A program made the translations under genes and the position numbers. The notes under the pieces are model-generated. The model was not told the DNA's origin. It was given only the letters and a program-made list of their open reading frames with translations, and did no database searches. 64,000 nt of DNA, taken from contig JAFSKK010000020.1 in NCBI GenBank assembly GCA_017448965.1, positions 38,377 to 102,376 of the forward strand, read 5' to 3'. The DNA is from Bacteroidaceae bacterium (GTDB taxonomy: Bacteria; Bacteroidota; Bacteroidia; Bacteroidales; Bacteroidaceae). Shown in pieces: positions 38,064 through 45,214 of the stretch (positions within the stretch are counted from its first letter, which is position 1; each line of letters starts with the position of its first letter).

Positions 38064-38630
38064 TCATTTATTACCACAGCCGCCACAGCCTCCGCTACAG
38101 CCACCATCACAACTTCCACCACATCCAGCACACTCGCTCGAAGCATTGAGCACATCAGATATTTCCTCGTTGGTGGCAGGTCGGCTATCGATGACATGAC
38201 CCACAAAATGCAAATCTTGTCCTGCACGTGGATGGTTCAGATCGATAGTGATGGCGTCTTTCTTCATCTCGATGATGGTCGCATTGAAACGGCTACCATC
38301 TTCAGCCATCATAGGCACGACGGCACCCTCATGCACATAGTTGAAGTCGATTTTACCATCCACCATGAAGACGGTCTCTGGCACATCAAACATCAGTTCG
38401 TCGTTGAAATCGCCGTATGCATCGGCACAAGGAATCACGAAATCGAACTCATCACCACGCACGAGATTGCGCACATTCTCCTCAAACTTCGAGAGCACCA
38501 ATCCCAATCCTGTGATGAACTGGAACGGGTGACGGCGGTTCGCCACTTCAATGGGTTCTTCATCTTCCTCACCATCTTCAATGGCATAGAGCCTGTATGC
38601 AAGCGTCATGTATTTGTTATCTACTTCCAT
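38064..38630 (-). CDS. SlyD-like FKBP peptidyl-prolyl isomerase with Cys/Gly-rich tail
   Basis: 188 residues. The FKBP/IF (insert-in-flap) layout of SlyD is present: [20 protein letters not shown], then the flap domain [20 protein letters not shown] through [14 protein letters not shown], closing with [20 protein letters not shown]. The tail after about residue 165 is rich in Cys and Gly (seven Cys in [18 protein letters not shown] units), like the metal-binding tail of E. coli SlyD that delivers nickel. Chaperone and isomerase function is likely; nickel or other metal handling is inferred from the tail. It heads an operon with aroC and ssb. Confidence 0.88.
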   Translation of the reverse strand: MEVDNKYMTLAYRLYAIEDGEEDEEPIEVANRRHPFQFITGLGLVLSKFEENVRNLVRGDEFDFVIPCADAYGDFNDELMFDVPETVFMVDGKIDFNYVHEGAVVPMMAEDGSRFNATIIEMKKDAITIDLNHPRAGQDLHFVGHVIDSRPATNEEISDVLNASSECAGCGGSCDGGCSGGCGGCGNK

Positions 38631-38670
38631 TTTTTTATGTCTTAATGATTGTTTTCAAAAATTAATGTTG

Positions 38671-38701
38671 CAAAGGTACGGATAAGTGAGCACAATACAA
38701 A
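38671..38701 (-). promoter_or_regulatory. Bacteroidetes promoter for the slyD-like/aroC/ssb operon
   Basis: Minus strand TTTG (38698-38701), 19 bp, TACCTTTG (38671-38678), 40 bp before the start codon. It lies within one arm of the repeated palindrome. Confidence 0.85.
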
Positions 38702-38745
38702 AGAAAAAACTGTTTTTCTTTTTATTGGCGAACGAGAGTACCTTC
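38671..38745. repeat. 68-bp promoter-bearing imperfect palindrome, copy 1
   Basis: From GGTACGGATAAGTGAGCACA at 38675 to GAGTACC ending 38742. The outer GGTAC and GTACC, the inner AAGAAAAAAC and GTTTTTCTT and the CAATA and ATTG segments pair with each other. It differs from the copy at 42441-42508 at four of 68 positions by my alignment. Flanking bases (CAAA and CTTCG) extend the symmetry. Confidence 0.85.
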
Positions 38746-38805
38746 GGCGAAGCCAACGATAGTGAAAAAAAGAGACAGAACCAATAATATATCACACAAA
38801 ATGCG

Positions 38806-38813
38806 TATCTTTG
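38806..38813 (+). promoter_or_regulatory. -7 promoter element for the DUF2807 lipoprotein
   Basis: TATCTTTG, 35 bp before the preferred start. No clear -33 box. Its position shows that the ATG at 38849, not the earlier one at 38762, is the start. Confidence 0.65.
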
Positions 38814-38848
38814 CAAACAAAATCAATCGAACTAACACTTTCTACTCT

Positions 38849-39586
38849 ATGAGATACGGAACAATTCTCACCTTGGCAGCAGCACTTATGCTGGCATCAT
38901 GTCAAAATAAAAAGAATGAAGAAGGCGGTCAGACCGATGAAACGACAAGCGAACAGACGGTCGTCAAGAAGAATATCATCAAGAAACGCATCAACATTCT
39001 GAGTGACTTCAACTATCTGACCAACCTCGGATGCATCGACATCATCTACACCCCTGGCAACTACTCCATCGAAGTGGAGGGCGACAGCACCACGCTGACA
39101 TACCTGAGCACAGTGTTTGACAGCAACCTGCTCACAGTCAGTCTCAAAGGCGATGCCAACACAGGATTGAACGTGTATGGCAACACCAGCAACGTCAAGA
39201 TGTACATCTCCTGTCCCTCTTTGGAATGTGTGAGTGTTTGTAGCAACGGAGGCTTCGAGAGCCAAGCCACATGGCGTGGAGACAACCTGCAAGTGGGAGT
39301 GCTCGGCACGGGAGCAGTGAATCTTGCCACCGTAGAATGTACCACATTCAGTCTTCAGTCAAGCAATACGGGTCCTTTCAAGATTGCCAATCTGAAGGCT
39401 GACGATGCGGTGTTCATGTCAACCAGTTCTTCGACCATCGAAGCAAATGTGGATGTGAAGAACCTCACCGTCATCAACGAGGGAAAGCAGACAATGACGT
39501 TCAAGGGGCAGGCTCTAAACACCCTCGTCAAGAACAAAAAAGACCCAAATCTTCATCTGGACTTGAACACCCCTGTCATCAAGTAA
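38849..39586 (+). CDS. Lipoprotein with DUF2807 (GIN) beta-solenoid domain
   Basis: 245 residues. MRYGTILTLAAALMLASC is a lipoprotein signal with Cys18, and the start is supported by the promoter. The mature part opens with a charged linker, then short repeating strands such as GCIDIIYTPGNYSIEVEGD, LLTVSLKGDANTGLNVYG, NVKMYISCPSLECVSVCSNG and LQVGVLGTGAVNLATVEC. This is the pattern of the DUF2807 putative auto-transporter adhesin head domain, common in Bacteroidetes as surface or periplasmic lipoproteins. Function unknown. A terminator follows. Confidence 0.8.
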   Translation: MRYGTILTLAAALMLASCQNKKNEEGGQTDETTSEQTVVKKNIIKKRINILSDFNYLTNLGCIDIIYTPGNYSIEVEGDSTTLTYLSTVFDSNLLTVSLKGDANTGLNVYGNTSNVKMYISCPSLECVSVCSNGGFESQATWRGDNLQVGVLGTGAVNLATVECTTFSLQSSNTGPFKIANLKADDAVFMSTSSSTIEANVDVKNLTVINEGKQTMTFKGQALNTLVKNKKDPNLHLDLNTPVIK

Positions 39587-39591
39587 AAAAA

Positions 39592-39639
39592 AAAGTGGCG
39601 TGGCAATGTGCTTATCTTCACACATTCCCACGCCACTTT
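39592..39639. terminator. Bidirectional terminator between the DUF2807 gene and valS
   Basis: AAAGTGGCGTGG with AATGTG pairs with CACATT and CCACGCCACTTT, with one unpaired C on each side, and is preceded by a run of ten A for the minus-strand gene. Confidence 0.9.
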
Positions 39640-39664
39640 CATTTTCGCAACAATTCCTGCGCGT

Positions 39665-42415
39665 TTATTTCTTCAACTTTGCCAGACTTTCTGTCAAAGA
39701 GGCAATCTTGGTTTCAGCATCGCTCTGCTTCTTGCGTTCGAGTTCCACCACTTGTGCGGGTGCATTGGCCACGAAACGCTCGTTGCTGAGCTTCTTTTTC
39801 ACACCGATCAAGAAGCCCTGCAGGTGCTTCAGTTCGGCCTCCATCTTCTGGATTTCAGCCTCCGTGTCGATAAGGTTGCCAAGTTGAACAGCATATTCAG
39901 CGGTGCCAATCATGAAGGCAGAAGTGCCATCGCTCTTAGCATCAACATACAGCATGTCAGCCAGCGAAGCCATCTTCTTGATGATGGTGCCGAGAGCGGA
40001 GCAACGGGTCACATTGTTGTCATCTATGGTTCCGGCAACCACTTCCAAAGTCAGCGGCTCGCGTGGAGAGATGTTCTTGCTCTGACGAACGGCACGAACA
40101 CCTGAGATGATTTGCTTGACCTCTTCATATTGAGCAATCAGACGAGCCTCATCCGCTGTGGGCGCATCAAGAATGAGCGGGTCAACCATGATGCTCTCGC
40201 CATCCTTACGCTCTGCGATGTGCTGATAGAGTTCCTCTGTGATGAACGGCATGAATGGGTGGATAATCTTCATCAACTGCTCGAAGAAACCGAGTGTTGC
40301 CTTGAAGGTCTCAGCATCAATCGGTGCCTGATAAGCAGGCTTGATCATCTCAAGATACCAGCCTGAGAACTCATCGGTGAAGAGTTTGAACACCGCCATG
40401 AGTGCCTCGTTGAGGCGATACTTCGAATAGAGGTCGTTGATCTCTACCAAGGCAGTCTTGATGAAAGCCTCCATCCAAGCAATGGTCTTCTTGTTCTCGG
40501 CAGGTTGTTCGAGCGACTCCGACACTTCCCAGCCCTGCACCAGACGGAATGCATTCCATATCTTGTTGCAGAATGCAGCACCCTGTTGGCAGAGCTGCTC
40601 GTCGAAGAGGATGTCGTTACCTGCAGGTGCAGACAGAAGCATACCCATGCGCACACCATCCGCACCATACTTGTCGATAAGACCCAGCGGATCAGGCGAG
40701 TTGCCGAGTGACTTCGACATCTTTCTGCCCAATTTGTCACGCACCACACCCGTGAAATACACGTTGCGGAATGGCACGTCCTTCTGATATTCCTCACCTG
40801 CCATAATCATGCGTGCCACCCAGAAGAAGATGATGTCGGGGGCAGTCACGAGATCGCAGGTTGGATAGTAGTAGTTGATTTCTTCGTTGCCCGGATTGTT
40901 GATGCCGTCGAAGAGCGAAATAGGCCAGAGCCATGAAGAGAACCATGTGTCGAGCGCATCCTCATCATGTCGGAGCTGATCGATGGTGATATTCTCAAAA
41001 CCTGGAATCTTCTTCGCCTCTTCCAATGCCTCTTCGGGTGTCAATGCCACCACATACTTCTCCTCCTCATCCTCAGCGGTAGGCAAGAAATAGGCAGGAA
41101 TGCGGTGTCCCCACCAGAGCTGGCGACTGATGCACCAGTCCTGAATGTTCTCCATCCAGTTGCGGTAGGTGTTCACATATTTGGTGGGATAGAACTTAAT
41201 CTTTCCTTCGAGTACAGGTGGCAGAGCGATGTCGGCAAAATGCTTCATCGAGAGAAACCACTGCTTGCAGAGACGAGGCTCTACGGCTGTGTCCTGATTG
41301 CGCTCAGAGTAGCCCACCTTGTTGTCGTAGTCTTCAACCTTCTCCATCAGACCGGCCTCTTTCAGGTCGATGGCAATCTGCTTGCGCACGTCCATTCTGT
41401 CCATGCCCACATACAAGCCAGCCTCCTCCGAGAGCGTTCCGTCAGGATTGAAGATGTCAATAGTTTCCAGATTGTGCGCCTTACCCAGTGCGTAGTCATT
41501 CACATCGTGCGCAGGAGTGACTTTCAGACAGCCAGTACCGAACTCAATGTCCACATAGCGGTCTTCAATCACAGGAATCACACGGTTCACCAGCGGCACA
41601 ATCACCTTATGGCCACGCAGCCACTGGTTTTTCGGGTCTTTCGGATTGATACACATGGCGGTGTCACCCATGATGGTCTCAGGACGAGTGGTAGCCACCA
41701 CAGCATAGTAGCCCTTGGCATCCTTATGAATGATGTTGCCTTCCTTCTCCAACGTGTCAATCGACACCTTCTTACCCACCGAAGTCAGGTTCTCAGGGTC
41801 AGCCACATAATACTTCAAGTGATACAGGTGGCTCTTCTCGTCACGATAAATCACCTCCTCTGTCGAGAGCACCGTCTGTGCCTTCGGATCCCAGTTCACC
41901 ATGCGGAGACCACGATAAATCAGTCCCTTCTTGTAGAGGTCAACAAACACCTTCAGCACACTCTCGCTGCGCTTCTCGTCCATCGTGAAGGCAGTTCTGT
42001 CCCAGTCGCACGAAGCACCCAGACGGCGCAACTGCTTCAGGATGATGCCACCGTGCTCGTCCGTCCAAGCCCATGCATGCTTCAAGAACTCCTCACGAGT
42101 GAGGTCACGCTTCTTGATGCCCTGTTCAGCCAGACGATTCACCACCTTCGCCTCAGTAGCAATCGAAGCATGGTCAGTGCCCGGCACCCAACAAGCGTTC
42201 TTACCGTCAATACGTGCCTTACGGATGAGAATATCCTGAATCGTATTATTGAGCATGTGACCCATGTGCAACACACCCGTCACGTTAGGTGGCGGAATCA
42301 CAATCGTATAGGGTTCACGGCTGTCTGGTTTACTCGCAAAGAGTTTGTGGTCAATCCAATACTGGTACCACTTTCCCTCCACCTCGGAAGGGCTATAGTT
42401 TTTTGCTAATTCCAT
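39665..42415 (-). CDS. valS: Valyl-tRNA synthetase
   Basis: Class I aminoacyl-tRNA synthetase charging tRNA-Val. From [20 protein letters not shown] it is 916 residues; a frame back to 42466 would cross the promoter. Motifs: [16 protein letters not shown] (HIGH motif as HMGH), the editing domain with [12 protein letters not shown] and [44 protein letters not shown] and [15 protein letters not shown] (KMSKS). The last 70 residues are the coiled-coil tRNA-binding arm ([17 protein letters not shown]). Standard length and complete. Confidence 0.97.
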   Translation of the reverse strand: MELAKNYSPSEVEGKWYQYWIDHKLFASKPDSREPYTIVIPPPNVTGVLHMGHMLNNTIQDILIRKARIDGKNACWVPGTDHASIATEAKVVNRLAEQGIKKRDLTREEFLKHAWAWTDEHGGIILKQLRRLGASCDWDRTAFTMDEKRSESVLKVFVDLYKKGLIYRGLRMVNWDPKAQTVLSTEEVIYRDEKSHLYHLKYYVADPENLTSVGKKVSIDTLEKEGNIIHKDAKGYYAVVATTRPETIMGDTAMCINPKDPKNQWLRGHKVIVPLVNRVIPVIEDRYVDIEFGTGCLKVTPAHDVNDYALGKAHNLETIDIFNPDGTLSEEAGLYVGMDRMDVRKQIAIDLKEAGLMEKVEDYDNKVGYSERNQDTAVEPRLCKQWFLSMKHFADIALPPVLEGKIKFYPTKYVNTYRNWMENIQDWCISRQLWWGHRIPAYFLPTAEDEEEKYVVALTPEEALEEAKKIPGFENITIDQLRHDEDALDTWFSSWLWPISLFDGINNPGNEEINYYYPTCDLVTAPDIIFFWVARMIMAGEEYQKDVPFRNVYFTGVVRDKLGRKMSKSLGNSPDPLGLIDKYGADGVRMGMLLSAPAGNDILFDEQLCQQGAAFCNKIWNAFRLVQGWEVSESLEQPAENKKTIAWMEAFIKTALVEINDLYSKYRLNEALMAVFKLFTDEFSGWYLEMIKPAYQAPIDAETFKATLGFFEQLMKIIHPFMPFITEELYQHIAERKDGESIMVDPLILDAPTADEARLIAQYEEVKQIISGVRAVRQSKNISPREPLTLEVVAGTIDDNNVTRCSALGTIIKKMASLADMLYVDAKSDGTSAFMIGTAEYAVQLGNLIDTEAEIQKMEAELKHLQGFLIGVKKKLSNERFVANAPAQVVELERKKQSDAETKIASLTESLAKLKK

Positions 42416-42436
42416 TGGTTTGTCAAATTTTGACTG

Positions 42437-42467
42437 CAAAGGTACGGATAAGTGAGCACAATACAAA
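42437..42467 (-). promoter_or_regulatory. Bacteroidetes promoter for valS
   Basis: Minus strand TTTG (42464-42467), 19 bp, TACCTTTG (42437-42444), 21 bp before the start codon, inside the repeated palindrome. Confidence 0.87.
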
Positions 42468-42510
42468 AGAAATAACGTTTTTTCTTTTTATTGTCGAACG
42501 AGAGTACCTT
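42437..42510. repeat. 68-bp promoter-bearing imperfect palindrome, copy 2
   Basis: Spans 42441-42508 with the same ends and length as the copy at 38675-38742 and nearly the same sequence (differences at the A/T centre and one base in the right arm). Placed directly upstream of valS in the same orientation relative to the gene. Confidence 0.85.
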
Positions 42511-42644
42511 GCACGGAGCGAACGGTACGGTTTTTCCCACAAACTACAAAATATCATCATATAGAAAGGGAAGTGAACATAAAATTGTGCACTCCGCTAT
42601 TTGGGGTTGATTAGAGACAGTATTGTTTTAGTAGTAGCCTTAGA

Positions 42645-43523
42645 TTACATGTCGGACACATCCCATATACGGATGGTCTTGTCATTCGATGCTGAAACTA
42701 TTCTCTTGCCATCAGGACTAAAAGAGGCTGAATAGACAGAACTAGTATGCCCCTCTAAGATTCTAATCGCAGTACCTGTTTCCACATTCTTCTTTTGAAT
42801 CGGGCTACTACTTTCTATCATTTCTTTTAAAGCACCACGTCTTTCCTCATCATATATCTTTTTCGTCTGCGTAATAAGGGTTTTTACGGGCAAGAGCTAA
42901 ACTCATCTCATTATTATTCAATTCTTCACATTTTACTTCTATGTCGGTAATAAGCTGTTCTTGCTCCCTTTTGGATGCGAGCAGCCTCCTCTCGCTTCAT
43001 TCTTTCCTCTTCCTCTCTCCTTCTTCTCTCTTCCTCACGCTTCCGTTCTGCTGCCTCCTGTCTGCGCTTGGCCTCCAGTTGCAATTGCTCCAAATAAGCC
43101 TTGATAGATGTCACCAGCTCGTCAAGTGCCTTTTCTGGATTGATATAATACTGTATATAACTGAGGTCTGCTATACGGAAAAGCACCTTTTTGTTGTAAG
43201 GTGAGTCGTCAATACGCAAAGGTATGATGATTTTCTTTAATTCTGCAGCACTAGCTATTTCCTTGCTAGTCCAAGGAGAAATGTTGGAATTGACCGTAGA
43301 AACAAACAAAAAGATTTTGGACGCTTCGATATTGGTCACAATCTTCTCTACGAAGTCATCTCCCGAATAAATGCCTTCCTCGTCAAACCAATAGCTGATG
43401 CCCTCAGCCGTGAGTCTCTCCTTAATGGCGGAGACCACATTGCCAGGTATCACGTTCTTGTTCTCATCCATATAATCCTTGCGACTATAGCTGATGAAAA
43501 CATCATATTTTTCCGTCTTCCAT
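42645..43523 (-). pseudogene. TIR-domain protein with WD40 remnant, three frameshifts
   Basis: The intended start is the ATG at 43521-43523 (MEDGK). After one extra A in a five-A run (T run 43508-43512 on the plus strand) the frame continues as YDVFISYSRKDYMDENKN, the classic TIR strand A. The TIR domain follows with YWFDEEGIYSGDDF, FVSTVNSNISPWTSKEI and IIPLRIDDSPYNKK, then a Lys/Glu/Arg coiled coil. A second shift near 42966-42972 (extra G) restores EQEQLITDIEVKCEELNNNE, and a third (extra A, T run 42881-42885) restores [20 protein letters not shown]. The end is a single WD40 blade ([20 protein letters not shown] to IRIWDVSDM) and a stop, so the propeller is cut short. TIR-WD40 proteins act in NAD-linked immunity or signalling. 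A promoter is still present. Confidence 0.8.
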
Positions 43524-43548
43524 ATCCGTTTAGGTTAGTTTTCAATTG

Positions 43549-43580
43549 CAAAGGTAAAAAACATTCACAAAAGAAACAAA
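43549..43580 (-). promoter_or_regulatory. Bacteroidetes promoter for the TIR-WD40 gene
   Basis: Minus strand TTTG (43577-43580), 20 bp, TACCTTTG (43549-43556), 25 bp before the original ATG at 43523. Its perfect state indicates that the decay downstream is recent or that the frameshifts are sequencing errors. Confidence 0.8.
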
Positions 43581-43635
43581 AAAGGCAAGAATTATTTTCC
43601 TGCCAAATTATTGTTTTGCGGATTTCCCAAAAAGG

Positions 43636-43878
43636 TCAGCAACCTTTTTCGCGCATGAATTCGTCTGCCACATACAGGTCTCCATAGAGATAGAGACCTG
43701 TGGATTTGTCATGTAAAACAGCACAGGTTTGGCTTTCGTAGAATAGCTGTAGCGCCTTGACTGGGTCGATGTTCAGCCGACGTGCCAACTCCATGGAAAT
43801 GGCTCCGATCCGGTTGCTCATGATGATTTCCTGTATGACGGGAGACTTCACTGGGTCTTCATAAGGTTTCTGTTCCAT
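43636..43878 (-). CDS. Small protein, third gene of the DUF3990 module
   Basis: 80 residues, helical: SPVIQEIIMSNRIGAISMEL, ARRLNIDPVKALQLFYES, then CAVLHDKSTGLYLYGDLYVA. The pattern (helix, short-acid-linked helix, LHD..TGLYL.....VA) is that of small proteins I associate with DUF3990 genes in Bacteroidales; a DUF3791-type label is possible but uncertain. Its start lies 20 bp inside the end of the DUF3990 gene, so the two are translationally coupled. Likely role as antitoxin or partner is inference only. Confidence 0.6.
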   Translation of the reverse strand: MEQKPYEDPVKSPVIQEIIMSNRIGAISMELARRLNIDPVKALQLFYESQTCAVLHDKSTGLYLYGDLYVADEFMREKGC

Positions 43879-44350
43879 CGAATATCAAGTATTTACGGGT
43901 TATCTCTTGGTCAAGCAGGCACATTTGGTTGTTGGGACGATGTTCAGACAGACAGCGTAAAGCAGTGTCAACATCCATCAGTCCTGCCATGTATAGGTTG
44001 ACGGTATCAACAACACGGTCGTTTGACACGCCACCTTCTATATAGTCGTATGCTTTTGCCACTTGTAATCCTCTTCGGCTTGCCACGATGAACTCCAACC
44101 AGTCGCTGTCATAAGCATCAAACACCTTGCAACGGGCTTCCGACAAGATAGCCTCACGATTCAGACGGTATCTGTTCAAGATTGGCGACTGCTTCCTGCG
44201 ATTTGCCATCTGGAAAGCCCAATCCACAGCCTGCTTCCGAAAATCCATCACATAAAAGCCCTGGCCAAAATCCAAGTTGGGACGTCCCATATTACAGATG
44301 GGTTGCTCCACCACCTCGGTGCCACCGTGATACACAATGATTTCTTTCAT
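43859..44350 (-). CDS. DUF3990 protein, ADP-ribosyltransferase-like candidate toxin
   Basis: 163 residues from MKEIIVYHGG. The N-terminal IVYHGGTEVVEQP has His8, NLDFGQGFYVMDFRKQAVDWA has Tyr33, and DSDWLEFIVASRRG has Glu86. These can fill the H-Y-E places of the diphtheria-toxin-like ADP-ribosyltransferase fold, to which I believe DUF3990 belongs; the assignment of Glu86 is my inference. The gene overlaps the preceding small gene by four bases (ATGA) and the following one by 20 bp, a tight three-gene unit as in toxin-antitoxin or effector-immunity modules. No signal peptide, so it acts in the cytoplasm. A frame extending further upstream overlaps the small gene and is not preferred. Confidence 0.72.
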   Translation of the reverse strand: MKEIIVYHGGTEVVEQPICNMGRPNLDFGQGFYVMDFRKQAVDWAFQMANRRKQSPILNRYRLNREAILSEARCKVFDAYDSDWLEFIVASRRGLQVAKAYDYIEGGVSNDRVVDTVNLYMAGLMDVDTALRCLSEHRPNNQMCLLDQEITRKYLIFDGTETL

Positions 44351-44586
44351 TTCTGCTCCTCCCATTTTTTCAGGCATTCCACCATTCCTGCAGCGATATT
44401 CTCTCGGCTTTCCGTATGAAGTGTTTCGTAGCATGGAAGAATATAGCGTTCTATCATGTCCACGCGTTTCATACGCTGATACCCATTGATGTAGGAAGTG
44501 TTCAGCAAGCGAGCCGAGGCTTCTATGCAGGTGGCGACAAATGCCATCATCACTTGCATTTTCGGTATTTCCACAAGGTATTCCAT
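44347..44586 (-). CDS. DUF3791-like small protein, first gene of the DUF3990 module
   Basis: 79 residues. The C-terminal half, IERYILPCYETLHTESRENI followed by an amphipathic helix, fits the DUF3791 pattern (YIl..Ye.LHT). The N-terminal half is a helix with FVATCIEASARLLNTSYING. It is the promoter-proximal gene of the unit, with a leader of about 40 bp after a perfect promoter, and its stop overlaps the next start. Antitoxin-like position; function unknown. Confidence 0.65.
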   Translation of the reverse strand: MEYLVEIPKMQVMMAFVATCIEASARLLNTSYINGYQRMKRVDMIERYILPCYETLHTESRENIAAGMVECLKKWEEQK

Positions 44587-44634
44587 GTCGATGCTCTGTT
44601 TTTAACCCAATAAGGATTATTACTTTTTCACTGG

Positions 44635-44666
44635 CAAAGGTAACAAACTTTCACATAATTAACAAA
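44635..44666 (-). promoter_or_regulatory. Bacteroidetes promoter for the DUF3990 module
   Basis: Minus strand TTTG (44663-44666), 20 bp, TACCTTTG (44635-44642), 48 bp before the first start codon. Confidence 0.85.
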
Positions 44667-44786
44667 AAAGGTGGGGATTATTTTTGAATGGGCAAGATTG
44701 TTCACATACGGATTAGCGAAACCTTCACATCCGGCTTGGGGTTCACGCCACAAGCGGCTTGTCCCCGACTCCACAAAGGAAGTCGT

Positions 44787-44862
44787 TCATAACTTATGAA
44801 TATTTGTTCATAACTTATGAATAATTATCCGTAAGTTATGAATAATTGTCCATAACTTATGA
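44787..44862. repeat. Four-unit 21-bp palindromic array
   Basis: CATAACTTATG begins at 44789, 44810 and 44852, and the variant CGTAAGTTATG at 44831: exactly 21 bp apart. With flanking TT and AA it forms a 15-base odd palindrome in the first two units. Linkers are A/T-rich. It lies in the 628-bp gap between the DUF3990 module and the permease gene, directly before a degraded gene end. Confidence 0.88.
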
Positions 44863-44893
44863 ACAACTTCTGCGATTTGTAGCCTTTTGGAGG

Positions 44894-45067
44894 TTATTTG
44901 ATGAGAATCTTGCGACCACCTTTGATGTAGATGCCCTCATGAGTTGGACGGGTAAGTTTGCGACCCTGCAAGTTGTAGAGGGAACCATCTACTTCGTCGA
45001 GAAGGATAGCCTTAACGGAGGTTGTGCCATCTTGGTCAATTTTTGCGACTTTTTTACTTTGCGATAT
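44894..45067 (-). pseudogene. C-terminal remnant of a secreted Bacteroidales protein
   Basis: Reading the minus strand from just after an in-frame stop near 45070 gives about 55 residues ending GSLYNLQGRKLTRP, THEGIYIKGGRKILIK, stop. This is the C-terminal pattern (YNLxGxRV...GIYIxxGRKxxxK) found on many secreted Prevotella-type proteins, where it serves as an export or anchoring tail. There is no start codon and the upstream part is missing: the frame runs into a 23-bp tandem array. So this is a leftover of a larger gene. Confidence 0.75.
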
Positions 45068-45180
45068 CGCTTACACTTACTATCTGTGTTAAGTGTAAGT
45101 GGCAATCTGTATTAAGTGACAGTGGAAGCTCGTATTAAGTGACAGTGGAAACTCATATTAAGTGACAGTGGGTTTCTATA
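45066..45180. repeat. 23-bp tandem array next to the gene remnant
   Basis: TTAAGTG begins at 45089, 45112, 45135 and 45158, exactly 23 bp apart. Three units share TTAAGTGACAGTGG and the linker is close to AAnCTCnTA. A preceding partial unit (45066-45088) shares the linker part and contains the inverted sequence CTTACACTTA. The array abuts the broken end of the secreted-protein remnant and reaches within 35 bp of the permease stop. Confidence 0.88.
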
Positions 45181-45214
45181 GTATCTTCCAGCTGTAAATT
45201 TGTGGGACAAACGT

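Noticed and set aside
38053-38227. Longer N-terminus for chorismate synthase
   Set aside because: It runs through the upstream slyD-like gene; the conserved MRNTFG start fits at 38053.
38762-38848. Upstream ATG for the DUF2807 lipoprotein
   Set aside because: It lies before the promoter box at 38806 and would destroy the lipoprotein signal.
40967-42409. Plus-strand open frame of about 480 codons
   Set aside because: Antisense to valS, no family features.
42645-42893. Independent small WD40 gene
   Set aside because: One blade cannot form a propeller, and the frame joins the TIR coiled coil if one base is removed, so it is part of the broken gene.
44640-44786. Further repeat or small RNA before the 21-bp array
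   Set aside because: I see only A/T-rich DNA and a few GGCTTG-type words without regular spacing or strong pairing.
44846-45115. Plus-strand frame of 89 codons
   Set aside because: It begins in the 21-bp array and ends at the 23-bp array; the minus strand of the same stretch encodes a recognisable secreted-protein tail, so the plus frame is a shadow.
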